DNA from: Bradyrhizobium cosmicum
Lineage (GTDB): Bacteria > Pseudomonadota > Alphaproteobacteria > Rhizobiales > Xanthobacteraceae
Assembly: GCF_007290395.2 (NCBI RefSeq)
Contig: NZ_CP041656.2
Location: 5,952,001 to 6,016,000 of the forward strand
Direction of reading: 5' to 3'
Length of the DNA: 64,000 nucleotides
The notes under the pieces were generated by a model. That model was not told where the DNA came from. It saw nothing but the letters and a program-made list of their open reading frames with translations, and made no database searches. Of the stretch, positions 17,602-25,690 are shown one piece after another. Within the stretch, counting starts at the first letter, position 1. Every line of letters starts with the position of its first letter. The position numbers were made by a program, and so were the translations under genes.

Positions 17602-18129
17602 TCAGCGCAGTGCGTCGCTTTTCGCGACCGCTTCCTCGACCGGCATGGCCGCGCGCAGCAGCAAGGCCGCAGCGGCCTCGATGTCATCGAGATGGACCGT
17701 CGGCAGCCGCGTTTCAATGGCGGTGTCGGTCGCGATTCCGACAATTCCGGGATCGTCGGGAAACAGCAGCGGCTTGTCGTTGCCGACGCGATGCACCTCG
17801 ATCTTGCGATGCGGCTCGCGCTTGAAACCTTCGACCACGACGAGATCGACGGCGGACAGCTTGCTCAGGAGTTCCGGCAGCTGCGGCTCCGCCGCTCCGC
17901 GCAATTCGTGCATCAGCGCCCATCGGTTTGACGAAGCGACCAGCACCTCGGCTGCTCCGGCCTCGCGATGGCGCCAGGAATCCTTGCCGGGCACGTCGAC
18001 GTCGAACTGGTGATGCGCATGCTTGATGACGGAGACGCGCAAGCCTTGCGCCTTGAAATACGGGATCAGCCGCGTCAACAGGGTGGTCTTGCCCGCACCG
18101 CTCCAGCCCGCAAGGCCGATGACTTTCAT
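17602..18129 (-). CDS. mobB: Molybdopterin-guanine dinucleotide biosynthesis adapter MobB
   Basis: 175 residues starting MKVIGLAGWSGAGKTTLL; the P-loop GWSGAGKTT is at 8-16. It has the MobB motifs VIKHAHHQFDVDVPGKDS and VVVEGFKREPHRKIEVHR. MobB is a GTP-binding partner that helps MobA attach GMP to Mo-molybdopterin, giving the bis-MGD cofactor that formate dehydrogenase needs. It is the first gene of the mobB-moeA-tusA group, divergent from fdhD-mobA across a perfect palindromic repeat. Confidence 0.95.
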   Translation of the reverse strand: MKVIGLAGWSGAGKTTLLTRLIPYFKAQGLRVSVIKHAHHQFDVDVPGKDSWRHREAGAAEVLVASSNRWALMHELRGAAEPQLPELLSKLSAVDLVVVEGFKREPHRKIEVHRVGNDKPLLFPDDPGIVGIATDTAIETRLPTVHLDDIEAAAALLLRAAMPVEEAVAKSDALR

Positions 18130-18184
18130 GACCGTTCACTCTCCACCAACGGCTCGCCGGCCGATGGAACCGCTATCCCCTCCC

Positions 18185-18265
18185 CGTCATTGCGAGCGCA
18201 GCGAAGCAATCCAGACTGCCAGCGCGGATATAATTCTGGATTGCTTCGCTGCGCTCGCAATGACG
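18185..18265. repeat. Long palindromic repeat, family A (perfect 30-base inverted repeat)
   Basis: The arms at 18185-18214 and 18236-18265 are exact reverse complements of 30 bases, separated by a 21-base loop. The sequence type (starting CGTCATTGCGAGC) matches the copy at 8872-8960. It lies in the divergent gap between mobB and fdhD. Confidence 0.95.
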
Positions 18266-18338
18266 AAACGAGGCATTTCACCTATTCCCCGCCATGCTTA
18301 TATCGGCTTGACCCGAATGTCATGCTAACGTCGCGGCC

Positions 18339-19229
18339 ATGATGAAGATCGACAAAGCCCCGGTGCCCCTGATCCTCCCGAATCCTGACGACCCGCGCTT
18401 GACTCAGAGCGTGACCGGGACCGACCAGTCCGGTGCCAGGGTCGCGATCAAGGTGCCGATGGAGCGCCCGCTGACGCTTTACCTGAACGCCCAGGAGATC
18501 GTCACCATGATGACGATTGGCGACTATCCCGAATATCTGGCGCTCGGCTATCTGCTGAACCAGAACATGCTGAAATATAACGATGCGGTCACCGAGGTCG
18601 AATACGACGACGATCTCCAGGTGGTCGTGGTGCGCACCCAGCACCACACCAATTTCGAAGCCAAGCTGAAGAAGCGCACCCAGACCTCGGGCTGCGCGCA
18701 GGGCACCGCGTTCGGCGACCTGCTCGAAGCAGTCGAGAGCGTCGCGTTGCCGAAGGCCGAGCTGCGCACCTCCTGGCTCTACCAGATGACACAGACCATC
18801 AACACCATGCCGTCGCTCTATCTGGAGGCCGGCGCGATCCATGGCTGCGTACTGTGCAAGAAGGGCGAGCCGCTCTGCTACACCGAGGATGTCGGGCGCC
18901 ACAACGCCGTCGACAAGATCGCGGGCTGGATGTACCGCCACGGCGTCGATCCATCGGACAAGATCCTCTACACCACGGGGCGCCTCACCTCCGAGATGGT
19001 GATCAAGACGGTGCGCATGGGCATTCCGATTCTGTTGTCGCGCTCCGGCTTCACCGCCTGGGGTGTCGATCTGGCGCGGCAAGTCGGGTTGACACTGGTC
19101 GGCCGCGCGCGCGGCAAGCGCTTCATCGCGCTCGCGGGCGAAGAACGTATCATCTACGACCAGAACCTCGCTTATGTCGAGGAGGAGTCAGCCAAACACA
19201 AGCGCAAGGGTGAAGGTGGTGACGACTAG
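18339..19229 (+). CDS. fdhD: FdhD, formate dehydrogenase sulfurtransferase/accessory protein
   Basis: 296 residues. It has the FdhD signatures [39 protein letters not shown] and [14 protein letters not shown]. FdhD takes sulfur from a cysteine desulfurase and puts it on the molybdenum cofactor before insertion into FdsA. The loop that in E. coli carries C121-x2-C124 has only one cysteine here (C119 in TSGCAQG). A CxxC occurs further on at C170/C173, with C180 nearby. The start could also be the second Met. mobA overlaps its 3' end. Confidence 0.93.
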   Translation: MMKIDKAPVPLILPNPDDPRLTQSVTGTDQSGARVAIKVPMERPLTLYLNAQEIVTMMTIGDYPEYLALGYLLNQNMLKYNDAVTEVEYDDDLQVVVVRTQHHTNFEAKLKKRTQTSGCAQGTAFGDLLEAVESVALPKAELRTSWLYQMTQTINTMPSLYLEAGAIHGCVLCKKGEPLCYTEDVGRHNAVDKIAGWMYRHGVDPSDKILYTTGRLTSEMVIKTVRMGIPILLSRSGFTAWGVDLARQVGLTLVGRARGKRFIALAGEERIIYDQNLAYVEEESAKHKRKGEGGDD

Positions 19230-19869
19230 CATTCCGGCAACGAGCATTCCATCGACTCTTGGCGTGCTCCTCGCCGGCGGCCTGGCGCGTCGCATGGGCG
19301 GCGGCGACAAGCCAATGCGCACCATTGGCGGCCGGACCATCCTTGAGCGCGTGATCGCGCGCCTTTCGCCCCAGTGCAGCGGAATGATCCTCAACGCCAA
19401 TGGCGATCCCGCGCGTTTCGCCGCGTTCGGTTTGCAGGTCATCGCCGACGACGTGCCCGGCTTTCCCGGCCCGCTTGCCGGCATCCTCGCCGCGCTCGAC
19501 TGGACCGCGGCAAACCGGCCAGAGATCGAATGGGTGCTCAGTGCCGCCGGCGACTGCCCTTTCCTGCCGCGTGATCTCGTTGCGCGCCTGCATAAAGCGC
19601 GAGAGCGAGAGAATGCGCAGCTTGCGGTCGCCGCATCCGGCGACCAGGCGCATCCGGTGATCGGGTTGTGGCACGTCGCCTTGCGCACTGAGCTGCGCCA
19701 CGCGCTGGTGGTCGAGGACATCCGCAGGATCGACCGCTGGACCGCACGCTACCCGCTCGCCACGGTGACGTGGTCGACCCAGCCGCTCGATCCGTTCTTC
19801 AATGCCAACACGGTCGAGGATATCACCGAGGCCGAACGGCTCGCGGCGCTGGATGAGGTTTCTCAATGA
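19219..19869 (+). CDS. mobA: Molybdenum cofactor guanylyltransferase MobA
   Basis: 216 residues from GTG at 19219, just after an AAGGGTGAAGG stretch; GTG at 19210 or 19216 and ATG at 19174 are other in-frame options. It contains the nucleotidyltransferase motif [20 protein letters not shown], the Asp of AGDCPFLP, and the closing NANTVEDI. MobA joins GMP to Mo-molybdopterin. The overlap with fdhD implies translational coupling of the two maturation genes. Confidence 0.93.
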   Translation: MTTSIPATSIPSTLGVLLAGGLARRMGGGDKPMRTIGGRTILERVIARLSPQCSGMILNANGDPARFAAFGLQVIADDVPGFPGPLAGILAALDWTAANRPEIEWVLSAAGDCPFLPRDLVARLHKARERENAQLAVAASGDQAHPVIGLWHVALRTELRHALVVEDIRRIDRWTARYPLATVTWSTQPLDPFFNANTVEDITEAERLAALDEVSQ

Positions 19870-20153
19870 AGCTGCGCTCTTGGAAATTCGCCCAAGAGCT
19901 GCGCCCAAATAATCGCGAAGGCGATGAGGCCGCAGAGGCCGAACACCATCGTAAATCGCGGCAGCCGCCCGATCGCGACGAGTAGCCACGCCGGCAGGAA
20001 AAAGAACGCAAAGATCATTCCGAGCGGGAAAACCGCGAGCCATTGAAACCCGCTGCCGTCGCCCTGTGGGACATGAGCGATGAAATAGAAAGTGTAGAGC
20101 CAGAACAACGTGCCGGTAGCCGCCACGAAGGCGGCGATTTTGCGAAAATTCAT
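19863..20153 (-). CDS. Small membrane protein of unknown function
   Basis: 96 residues from ATG at 20153 (an upstream ATG at 20183 is also possible). Three hydrophobic helices ([23 protein letters not shown], split about residues 3-24, then two more to FAIIWAQL). The 3' end overlaps the end of mobA by 7 bases, convergently. I see no catalytic motif or family. Confidence 0.6.
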   Translation of the reverse strand: MNFRKIAAFVAATGTLFWLYTFYFIAHVPQGDGSGFQWLAVFPLGMIFAFFFLPAWLLVAIGRLPRFTMVFGLCGLIAFAIIWAQLLGEFPRAQLH

Positions 20154-20332
20154 GGAGTTCAAAGTGGGCGTGGGGCTTCTCATGCCCCTTTGTCGCAACG
20201 GCAGCTGCGTCAGTTCATTGACTGGAACGCTGGTTTGAACTGGGTCAGGGTCAACGGCGACCATAGGGAACGGGACAACCGCACCGCCGTGCGGCGGGCC
20301 GAAGCACGTGAGCGCAGCCGCGAGGCAGCCGC

Positions 20333-22297
20333 TCAGTCCACGAGCGGCCAGGCCGGACGAAATCCGGCACGCTCCAGTGCCGTACGGGCCTCCTCCGAAA
20401 GCAGCGCATCGAGGAAAGCCTGCACCGCCGGCCGCTGCTTGCGTGCCGTCACAAACGCAAAATCATAATGCTCTTCCGCGAACGGAATGAAACCGAGGCC
20501 GACCGCATCGGCGACCGGCGCAATGGTCATGCCCCAGTCGGCGCGATGCTGCGCGACGGCCGCGGCCACCGCGTTGTGCGAACGCGGCTGGTTCCAGTAG
20601 CCCTCCGGGCGCGCACCGCCGAGCAGCCGGTCGATAAGGATGCGCGTGCCGGCGCCCTGGTTGCGGTTGACCATGATGCAGGCGGGATCCGCGAGCGCGG
20701 CGGCGACCGCTTCCTTCGCGCCAAGACCCTCGAAACGCATGTCGCCTTTGCGGAAGACGATGCCCTGCATCCGCCGCCAGCCCGGGACGAGCTCGATACC
20801 GTCGACGAGGTAGGGCGTGTTGTAGGTCTCGCTCTTGTCGTCGAACAGATGGATCGGCGCGAGGTCGCATTCGCCGCGCTTGGCCGCCGCAAGTCCCCCG
20901 AGGCTGCCGACCGCGATCGAGCGCACGGATAGGCCCGCATGGGCGAGCTGCGCGGTGACGAGATCAAGGCCGGTGCAATGGCTGCCGACGATGACGAGAT
21001 CGGGCACCCGCACATGCGGCGTGAACAGCGTCACCTCGGCATGGGTCCCGGCCGGCATCTGGTCGGCCATCGCATCGATGCGCAGAAAGCCGTCGGCTTG
21101 CGCGAAGGACGTGATCGCGCCAGAGCCCTTGCCGGAGGGATAGGCGATCAGGCCGTCCCTACCTTCCACCAGCGAGACCATGACAAACTCGGTGCGGCCG
21201 AGTTCGGAAGAAATGCGCACAGGCACTGTCGCGTTCACCCTGGCATCGGAGCGGACCGGCAGTCCGGCCATCCTGCGCAGCACCGGCACGATCATGTCGT
21301 GGAAGGTGAACATCGCCGAGGTCGGAAAGCCCGGCAGGATCACCACCGGCTTGCCGTCGCACACAGCAAGGCACAGCGGCTTGCCGGGCTTGAGCGCAAC
21401 GCCATGCGCGATGATGCCGGGCTGGCCTAGCCGGCCGATGATACGATGGGACAGGTCGCCGGCGCCTTTCGACGTGCCGCCCGACAGCACCAGCATGTCC
21501 GCGTCCGACAATGCACGCCGCATGGCGGCTTCGAGCTTTGCTTCATCGTCGGGAATGGCGCCGAGGAAGATCGCCTCGCCGCCGTTCTCATCGATGGCCG
21601 CGGCGACGATCGCACCGTTGGTGTCGTAGATCGCGGCGGGCGCAAGCGGCTGACCCGGCTGAACCAATTCGTCGCCGGTGGAGATCACCGCAACCCGCGG
21701 CTTGCGCGCGACAATCACCTCGGCAATACCGCAGGCCGCCAGCATGCCGATCTCGCGCGAGCCGATGATCGTGCCGGCGCGCAGCAGCGCCTCGCCGCGC
21801 GCGATGTCGGAGCCTGCATAGGAGACGAACTGCCCGGGAGACGCGGCACGACGGACGTCGATCGCATCCGGGCCGGCCGGCTGGGTGTGCTCGACCATGA
21901 CCACGGCATCGGCGCCGCGCGGCAAAGGGCCGCCGGTGGCGATCGGCGTTGCGGTTCCTGCCACGACCTGCAGCGTGGGGGCGATGCCGCAGTGGATGGT
22001 CTCACCGTTCACTGCGAGACGCACCGGCGTGCCTTCGCCGGCCGCGGCAAGATCGGCCGAGCGGACGGCAAAACCATCGACATTGGAACGGTCGAACGGG
22101 GGGACGTCCACCGGCGCTGTGATGTCTTCGGCGAGCGCTGCGCCGAGTGCATCAGCCAGCTTGCGCGCTTCGCGGGGGATCGCGCGCGGGAACAACGCAG
22201 TTTCAAAACGCGCCAGCGCATCCTCGCGCGAGAGGATCTTGAGGAACTGCTCCTGCTCGAGCCTGCCGCTGTCTGGCGTTTGCGGAATCATCGTCAT
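20333..22297 (-). CDS. MoeA fused to a periplasmic-binding-protein-like domain (MoeA-PBP)
   Basis: 654 residues from ATG at 22297 (ATG at 22309 and 22291 are alternatives). Residues about 15-425 are a complete MoeA with VDGFAVRS, ATGGPLP, STGDELVQPGQP and SGGTSKGAGD. Residues 431-654 form a binding-protein-like domain of the COG1910 type (VGSHCTGLDLVTAQL, VNRNQGAGTRILIDRLL), lacking a signal peptide and so cytoplasmic. Such domains are thought to bind molybdate or a related ligand. It is the last gene of a tupA-moeA-like-moeA-PBP group. The PBP domain may sense or select the metal oxyanion for insertion; that is inference. Confidence 0.88.
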   Translation of the reverse strand: MTMIPQTPDSGRLEQEQFLKILSREDALARFETALFPRAIPREARKLADALGAALAEDITAPVDVPPFDRSNVDGFAVRSADLAAAGEGTPVRLAVNGETIHCGIAPTLQVVAGTATPIATGGPLPRGADAVVMVEHTQPAGPDAIDVRRAASPGQFVSYAGSDIARGEALLRAGTIIGSREIGMLAACGIAEVIVARKPRVAVISTGDELVQPGQPLAPAAIYDTNGAIVAAAIDENGGEAIFLGAIPDDEAKLEAAMRRALSDADMLVLSGGTSKGAGDLSHRIIGRLGQPGIIAHGVALKPGKPLCLAVCDGKPVVILPGFPTSAMFTFHDMIVPVLRRMAGLPVRSDARVNATVPVRISSELGRTEFVMVSLVEGRDGLIAYPSGKGSGAITSFAQADGFLRIDAMADQMPAGTHAEVTLFTPHVRVPDLVIVGSHCTGLDLVTAQLAHAGLSVRSIAVGSLGGLAAAKRGECDLAPIHLFDDKSETYNTPYLVDGIELVPGWRRMQGIVFRKGDMRFEGLGAKEAVAAALADPACIMVNRNQGAGTRILIDRLLGGARPEGYWNQPRSHNAVAAAVAQHRADWGMTIAPVADAVGLGFIPFAEEHYDFAFVTARKQRPAVQAFLDALLSEEARTALERAGFRPAWPLVD

Positions 22298-22310
22298 GCC
22301 GGAACCCATA

Positions 22311-23417
22311 TCATTCCGGCATGAGATAAGCATCGACCGGCGCGCCCGCCGCAAACCCTTCGTGGCTGGCGGGAATGAGCAGCCATGCATCCGCACGGGC
22401 GATCGCCTGGAGCGACCATTCGCCGACGGCAAGCGGCAGCCATGCCTGATGTTCCCTGACCAGCAGAGCGATTTCGGCGATGCCGACACTGGATGCGATT
22501 TTTCGTGCGAGCGGCAGGGTCATTTGCCGGCGCGGGTGCCGTGCCGACAGGCGATCGACGAGCGGAAGCACGAGCACAAACCAGGCCGCGAGCGCATGAT
22601 CCGGCGAGCCGGGCAACGCGACGACGGGAACTCCTCCGACCCGCCCCACAGCGGCGGTGCGTCCTGGCAGGATTGCAAGGCCGTGGGCGAGCACAGCGCC
22701 GTGCTGAGCCAGCGCGGTGACAGCATAGTCCCGGCGGCCGACGCCGCTGCCGCCGATCGTCACGACGAGATCGCAGGCGGAATCGCCGAGCGCCTCTGCG
22801 ATCGATGCCACGTCGCGCGCGGCGGCTTCGCGCATCTGCACGTCCAGCCCTGCGGCGCGCGCGGTCTCCGCGATCAGATGCATGGCCGCCGTCGCCCCCG
22901 GCACGTTGACGATGCGCAGCCGGGGACGCCGCACGCTGAGCTTTTCGACACCGGCCACACGTGCGAGCAACAGAGCGGCCGGACTGATCGGATGCCCCTC
23001 TGCCGCGGCGAACGTCCCTTCGCCGATATCACTGCCGGCGCGCCTGACGCCCTGCCCAAGCACACCCTCCGCCAGCACCTGCATCAGCGCCCCCGACGCA
23101 TCCACTGCGTCGGCATCAAGGACACAATCACATCCGACCGGCATGGCGTCGCCAGCCTCGACCCATTCCGGGGCCTCCGCCAGCGCCAGCGGCGAATAGG
23201 CGGAGGTTCCGACGAGATCGGTGGCGCGCAATGCCCAGCCGTCGGCGGCGGCAATGTCATGAGGCGGACAGGCCGCCATCAGCGGCGCGCCTGCAGCAAT
23301 GCAGCCGGCGGCCTCGGCCAGCGAGAGCTCCTCCGGTGCGACCGGTTCAACGTCTCGCAGCAACGCGGCGAGCGCGGCGTCGAGCGGCGTGAGCGAGGAC
23401 GGCAGGCGTTGGGTCAT
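22311..23417 (-). CDS. Divergent MoeA-like molybdopterin-binding protein
   Basis: 368 residues from ATG at 23417. The order of segments follows MoeA: ADGWALR (59-64), AGDAMPVGCD (88-97) and TIGGSGVGRRD (220-230), then ALPGSPDHALA. Two usual active-site positions are altered. The Thr of the TGAPxP motif is Ala, and the STGDEL segment is replaced by RIVNVPGATA (about 168-177), so the Asp used in molybdate insertion is missing. It may bind molybdopterin without metal-transferase activity. It sits 13 bases from moeA-PBP in one operon. Confidence 0.8.
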   Translation of the reverse strand: MTQRLPSSLTPLDAALAALLRDVEPVAPEELSLAEAAGCIAAGAPLMAACPPHDIAAADGWALRATDLVGTSAYSPLALAEAPEWVEAGDAMPVGCDCVLDADAVDASGALMQVLAEGVLGQGVRRAGSDIGEGTFAAAEGHPISPAALLLARVAGVEKLSVRRPRLRIVNVPGATAAMHLIAETARAAGLDVQMREAAARDVASIAEALGDSACDLVVTIGGSGVGRRDYAVTALAQHGAVLAHGLAILPGRTAAVGRVGGVPVVALPGSPDHALAAWFVLVLPLVDRLSARHPRRQMTLPLARKIASSVGIAEIALLVREHQAWLPLAVGEWSLQAIARADAWLLIPASHEGFAAGAPVDAYLMPE

Positions 23418-23471
23418 GCGCCATGATGGACCACGCATCGCCCGGTTTGGCAACCGCAGGTGATGCCGAGA

Positions 23472-24305
23472 TCAACCGCCCGACTTGCCCGCATTGGGGA
23501 AGAACAATTGCTGTCCGTCGACCTTGTATCCGGCGATCGCCATCTGCCCCTCCGGCGAGGTGAGCCAGTCGACGAAAGTCTGTCCCAGCTCCTTCTTCAC
23601 GTTCGCGAATTTTCCCGGGTTCACTAGCATCACGCCGTATTGGTTGAGCAGCCGCTTGTCGCCTTCGACGACGATGTCGAGATCGCCGCGCTCCCTGAAG
23701 CCGATCCAGCTGCCGCGGTCGGACAGCACGTAGGCATTCGCCTTGCGTGCCGCCTCGAGCGCCGCGGCCATGCCCTCCTTGGCGTCGCGATACCAGGCGC
23801 CCTTGGCGGCGGCGATGTCAATGCCGGCGACGATCCAGAGCGCGAGCTCCGCGGCATGGGTGCCCGAGCGATCGCCGCGCGTCACGAACGGCGCGCCCTT
23901 GGCCTCGATCGCCTTCAGCGCGGTCGCGATGTCCTTGCCCTTTACGCCGGCAGGATCGCTCTTCGGTCCGATCAGCACATAGTCGTTGTACATCACGTCG
24001 AGACGCTTCACGCCGAAACCCTCGGTGACGAATTTCTCCTCCTGTGGCCGCGCGTGCATCAGCACGACATCGGCTTCGCCCTTGCGCGCCCCGTCAAGCA
24101 CCTCGTCGGCGCGCCGCGCGATCACCTTCACGTCGATGCCGGTCTTGTTGCGAAATATCGGCAGGAGATAATCGAGCAGACCGGACTCCTGCGTCGACGT
24201 GGTCGATGCCAGGACAATCGCGCGGTCCTGCGCGGACGACACAGCAATGCCGGCCGCGAGGCCAGTGAGAAGCGCCAATGCAACGAGCAGGCGGCGTACG
24301 GCCAT
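23472..24305 (-). CDS. tupA: Tungstate/molybdate ABC-transporter substrate-binding protein TupA
   Basis: 277 residues with a signal peptide to about SSAQD. The mature N-terminus ASTTSTQESGLLDYLLP matches the TupA signature TTTSTQDSGLLD. The ligand region VTRGDRSGTHAAEL is also characteristic. TupA binds tungstate with very high affinity for the TupBC transporter. No tupB or tupC is visible in the window. It is the first gene of the operon with the two unusual MoeA proteins and is divergent from the HTH-PBP regulator. Confidence 0.9.
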   Translation of the reverse strand: MAVRRLLVALALLTGLAAGIAVSSAQDRAIVLASTTSTQESGLLDYLLPIFRNKTGIDVKVIARRADEVLDGARKGEADVVLMHARPQEEKFVTEGFGVKRLDVMYNDYVLIGPKSDPAGVKGKDIATALKAIEAKGAPFVTRGDRSGTHAAELALWIVAGIDIAAAKGAWYRDAKEGMAAALEAARKANAYVLSDRGSWIGFRERGDLDIVVEGDKRLLNQYGVMLVNPGKFANVKKELGQTFVDWLTSPEGQMAIAGYKVDGQQLFFPNAGKSGG

Positions 24306-24692
24306 GAGCGGGTTCCCTTGAATCCGGCGCGATCATGCTGATCGATTACGCCGCACTCATGACGGATTGCCTGCCGGCAGCGCGACGCGACAACAAGAGA
24401 TAGAGTGGAAACATAACCACCACCAACGGCAGGTTCGCGGGGCGGCCCGCGCATCGCGTGGAGGTGCGCGCTCGGGAAAGTTCGGCAACGCACCGGCGCT
24501 CATATCGAGCGATCGCAAGGCTCGCACCATTGGAGCGCTGCAGATTGTAAACCCAATGCGAAATCGCTGATCAGCATGTGTTGCAAAGCAGCGAGATGAT
24601 CGGGCATGGTCCACGCGGACTGAAATTGAAATGCAGAATTCCACCTGCGACGAACGTCCAAAAAGAAGCAAGAATTTGCATAGGAATGCAGG
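24306..24692. promoter_or_regulatory. Divergent promoter region tupA / HTH-PBP regulator
   Basis: 387 bases between divergent genes, likely holding both promoters and a metal-responsive operator. No gene is visible. I could not identify a clear dyad comparable to the ModE box. Confidence 0.4.
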
Positions 24693-25586
24693 ATGGAATT
24701 CCTGACGACGAGTGAAGCGGCTGACTATCTCCGACTGGGCGAACGCAAGCTCTACGAGCTCGTGACCACCGGTGCGATTCCGTGCACGAAGGTGACCGGA
24801 AAGTGGCTGTTTCCAAGGCACGAACTCGATCTCTGGGTGCTGTCAGGACTCGCGCGTCCGGCCGGCATGCTGACGGCGGAGCCGCCGCCGGTCGTCGGCG
24901 GCAGCCAGGACGAACTGCTGGATTGGAGCCTGCGCGAATCCGGCTCGGGCCTGGGATCGATGAGCGAAGGCAGCGCGCGCGGGCTCGAGCGGCTGCAGCG
25001 CAACGAGGTGATGGCGGCCGCGGTGCACTTCCACAGCCTCGACCCCGACGGCAATCTTGCCTCCAACGCCAGCGCGACGGCGCTGCGTGACGCGCCGGAC
25101 CTGCATGACGCCGTGCTGGTTGCGTTCGTGCGCCGCGAGCAGGGCCTCGTGCTGCCGCCGGGCAATCCCAAACGGCTGCGCGGCATCGCCGACGTGCTCG
25201 CGATCGGCGCGCGGATGGCGATGCGGCAACAGGGCACGGGCGCGCAGATGCTGCTCGACGTGCTGCTGAAGCGCGCCGGCGCCTCGACGCGCGATCTGCG
25301 CCGGATCGAGCCGCCGGCCCTCACCGGACCGGATCTCGCCGAAATGGTCCGGGCCGGACAGGCCGATTGCGGCGTGGCAACACGCGCGGCGGCGCGCTCG
25401 GCCGGGCTCGATTTCGTGCCGCTGGTCTGGGAGAATCTGGACCTCGCGATGCGGCAGCGCAGCTATTTCCGCCCCGCCATGCAGGCCCTGATCCGGTTCC
25501 TCAGCGAAAGACGGCTGCGGCAGCGCGCCGAGGAGCTGACCGGCTACGATCCCTCGCCGGCCGGACAGATCCGCTTCGCGGCCTGA
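24693..25586 (+). CDS. One-component regulator: excisionase-type HTH fused to PBP-like ligand domain
   Basis: 297 residues. Residues 1-52 are a MerR/excisionase-like helix-turn-helix (MEFLTTSEAADYLRLGERKLYEL ending KWLFPRHELDLW). Residues about 95-297 are a COG1910-type binding-protein-like domain (NASATALRDAPDLHDAV, MRQQGTGAQMLLDVLLKRAG), related to the tail of the MoeA-PBP protein. No signal peptide, so it senses a cytoplasmic ligand. Divergent from tupA, it most likely controls Mo/W uptake and cofactor genes. ModE-like function with a different DNA-binding domain is inference. Confidence 0.82.
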   Translation: MEFLTTSEAADYLRLGERKLYELVTTGAIPCTKVTGKWLFPRHELDLWVLSGLARPAGMLTAEPPPVVGGSQDELLDWSLRESGSGLGSMSEGSARGLERLQRNEVMAAAVHFHSLDPDGNLASNASATALRDAPDLHDAVLVAFVRREQGLVLPPGNPKRLRGIADVLAIGARMAMRQQGTGAQMLLDVLLKRAGASTRDLRRIEPPALTGPDLAEMVRAGQADCGVATRAAARSAGLDFVPLVWENLDLAMRQRSYFRPAMQALIRFLSERRLRQRAEELTGYDPSPAGQIRFAA

Positions 25587-25690
25587 CATTGACGCCCACC
25601 CCTCAATAGTTGCAAAAGAAACCAATTCAGCCGGGCCATACCCGGGGACAAGCAACTTCGGCCAACGAGCCGGATCAGGGGAGGACAAGC

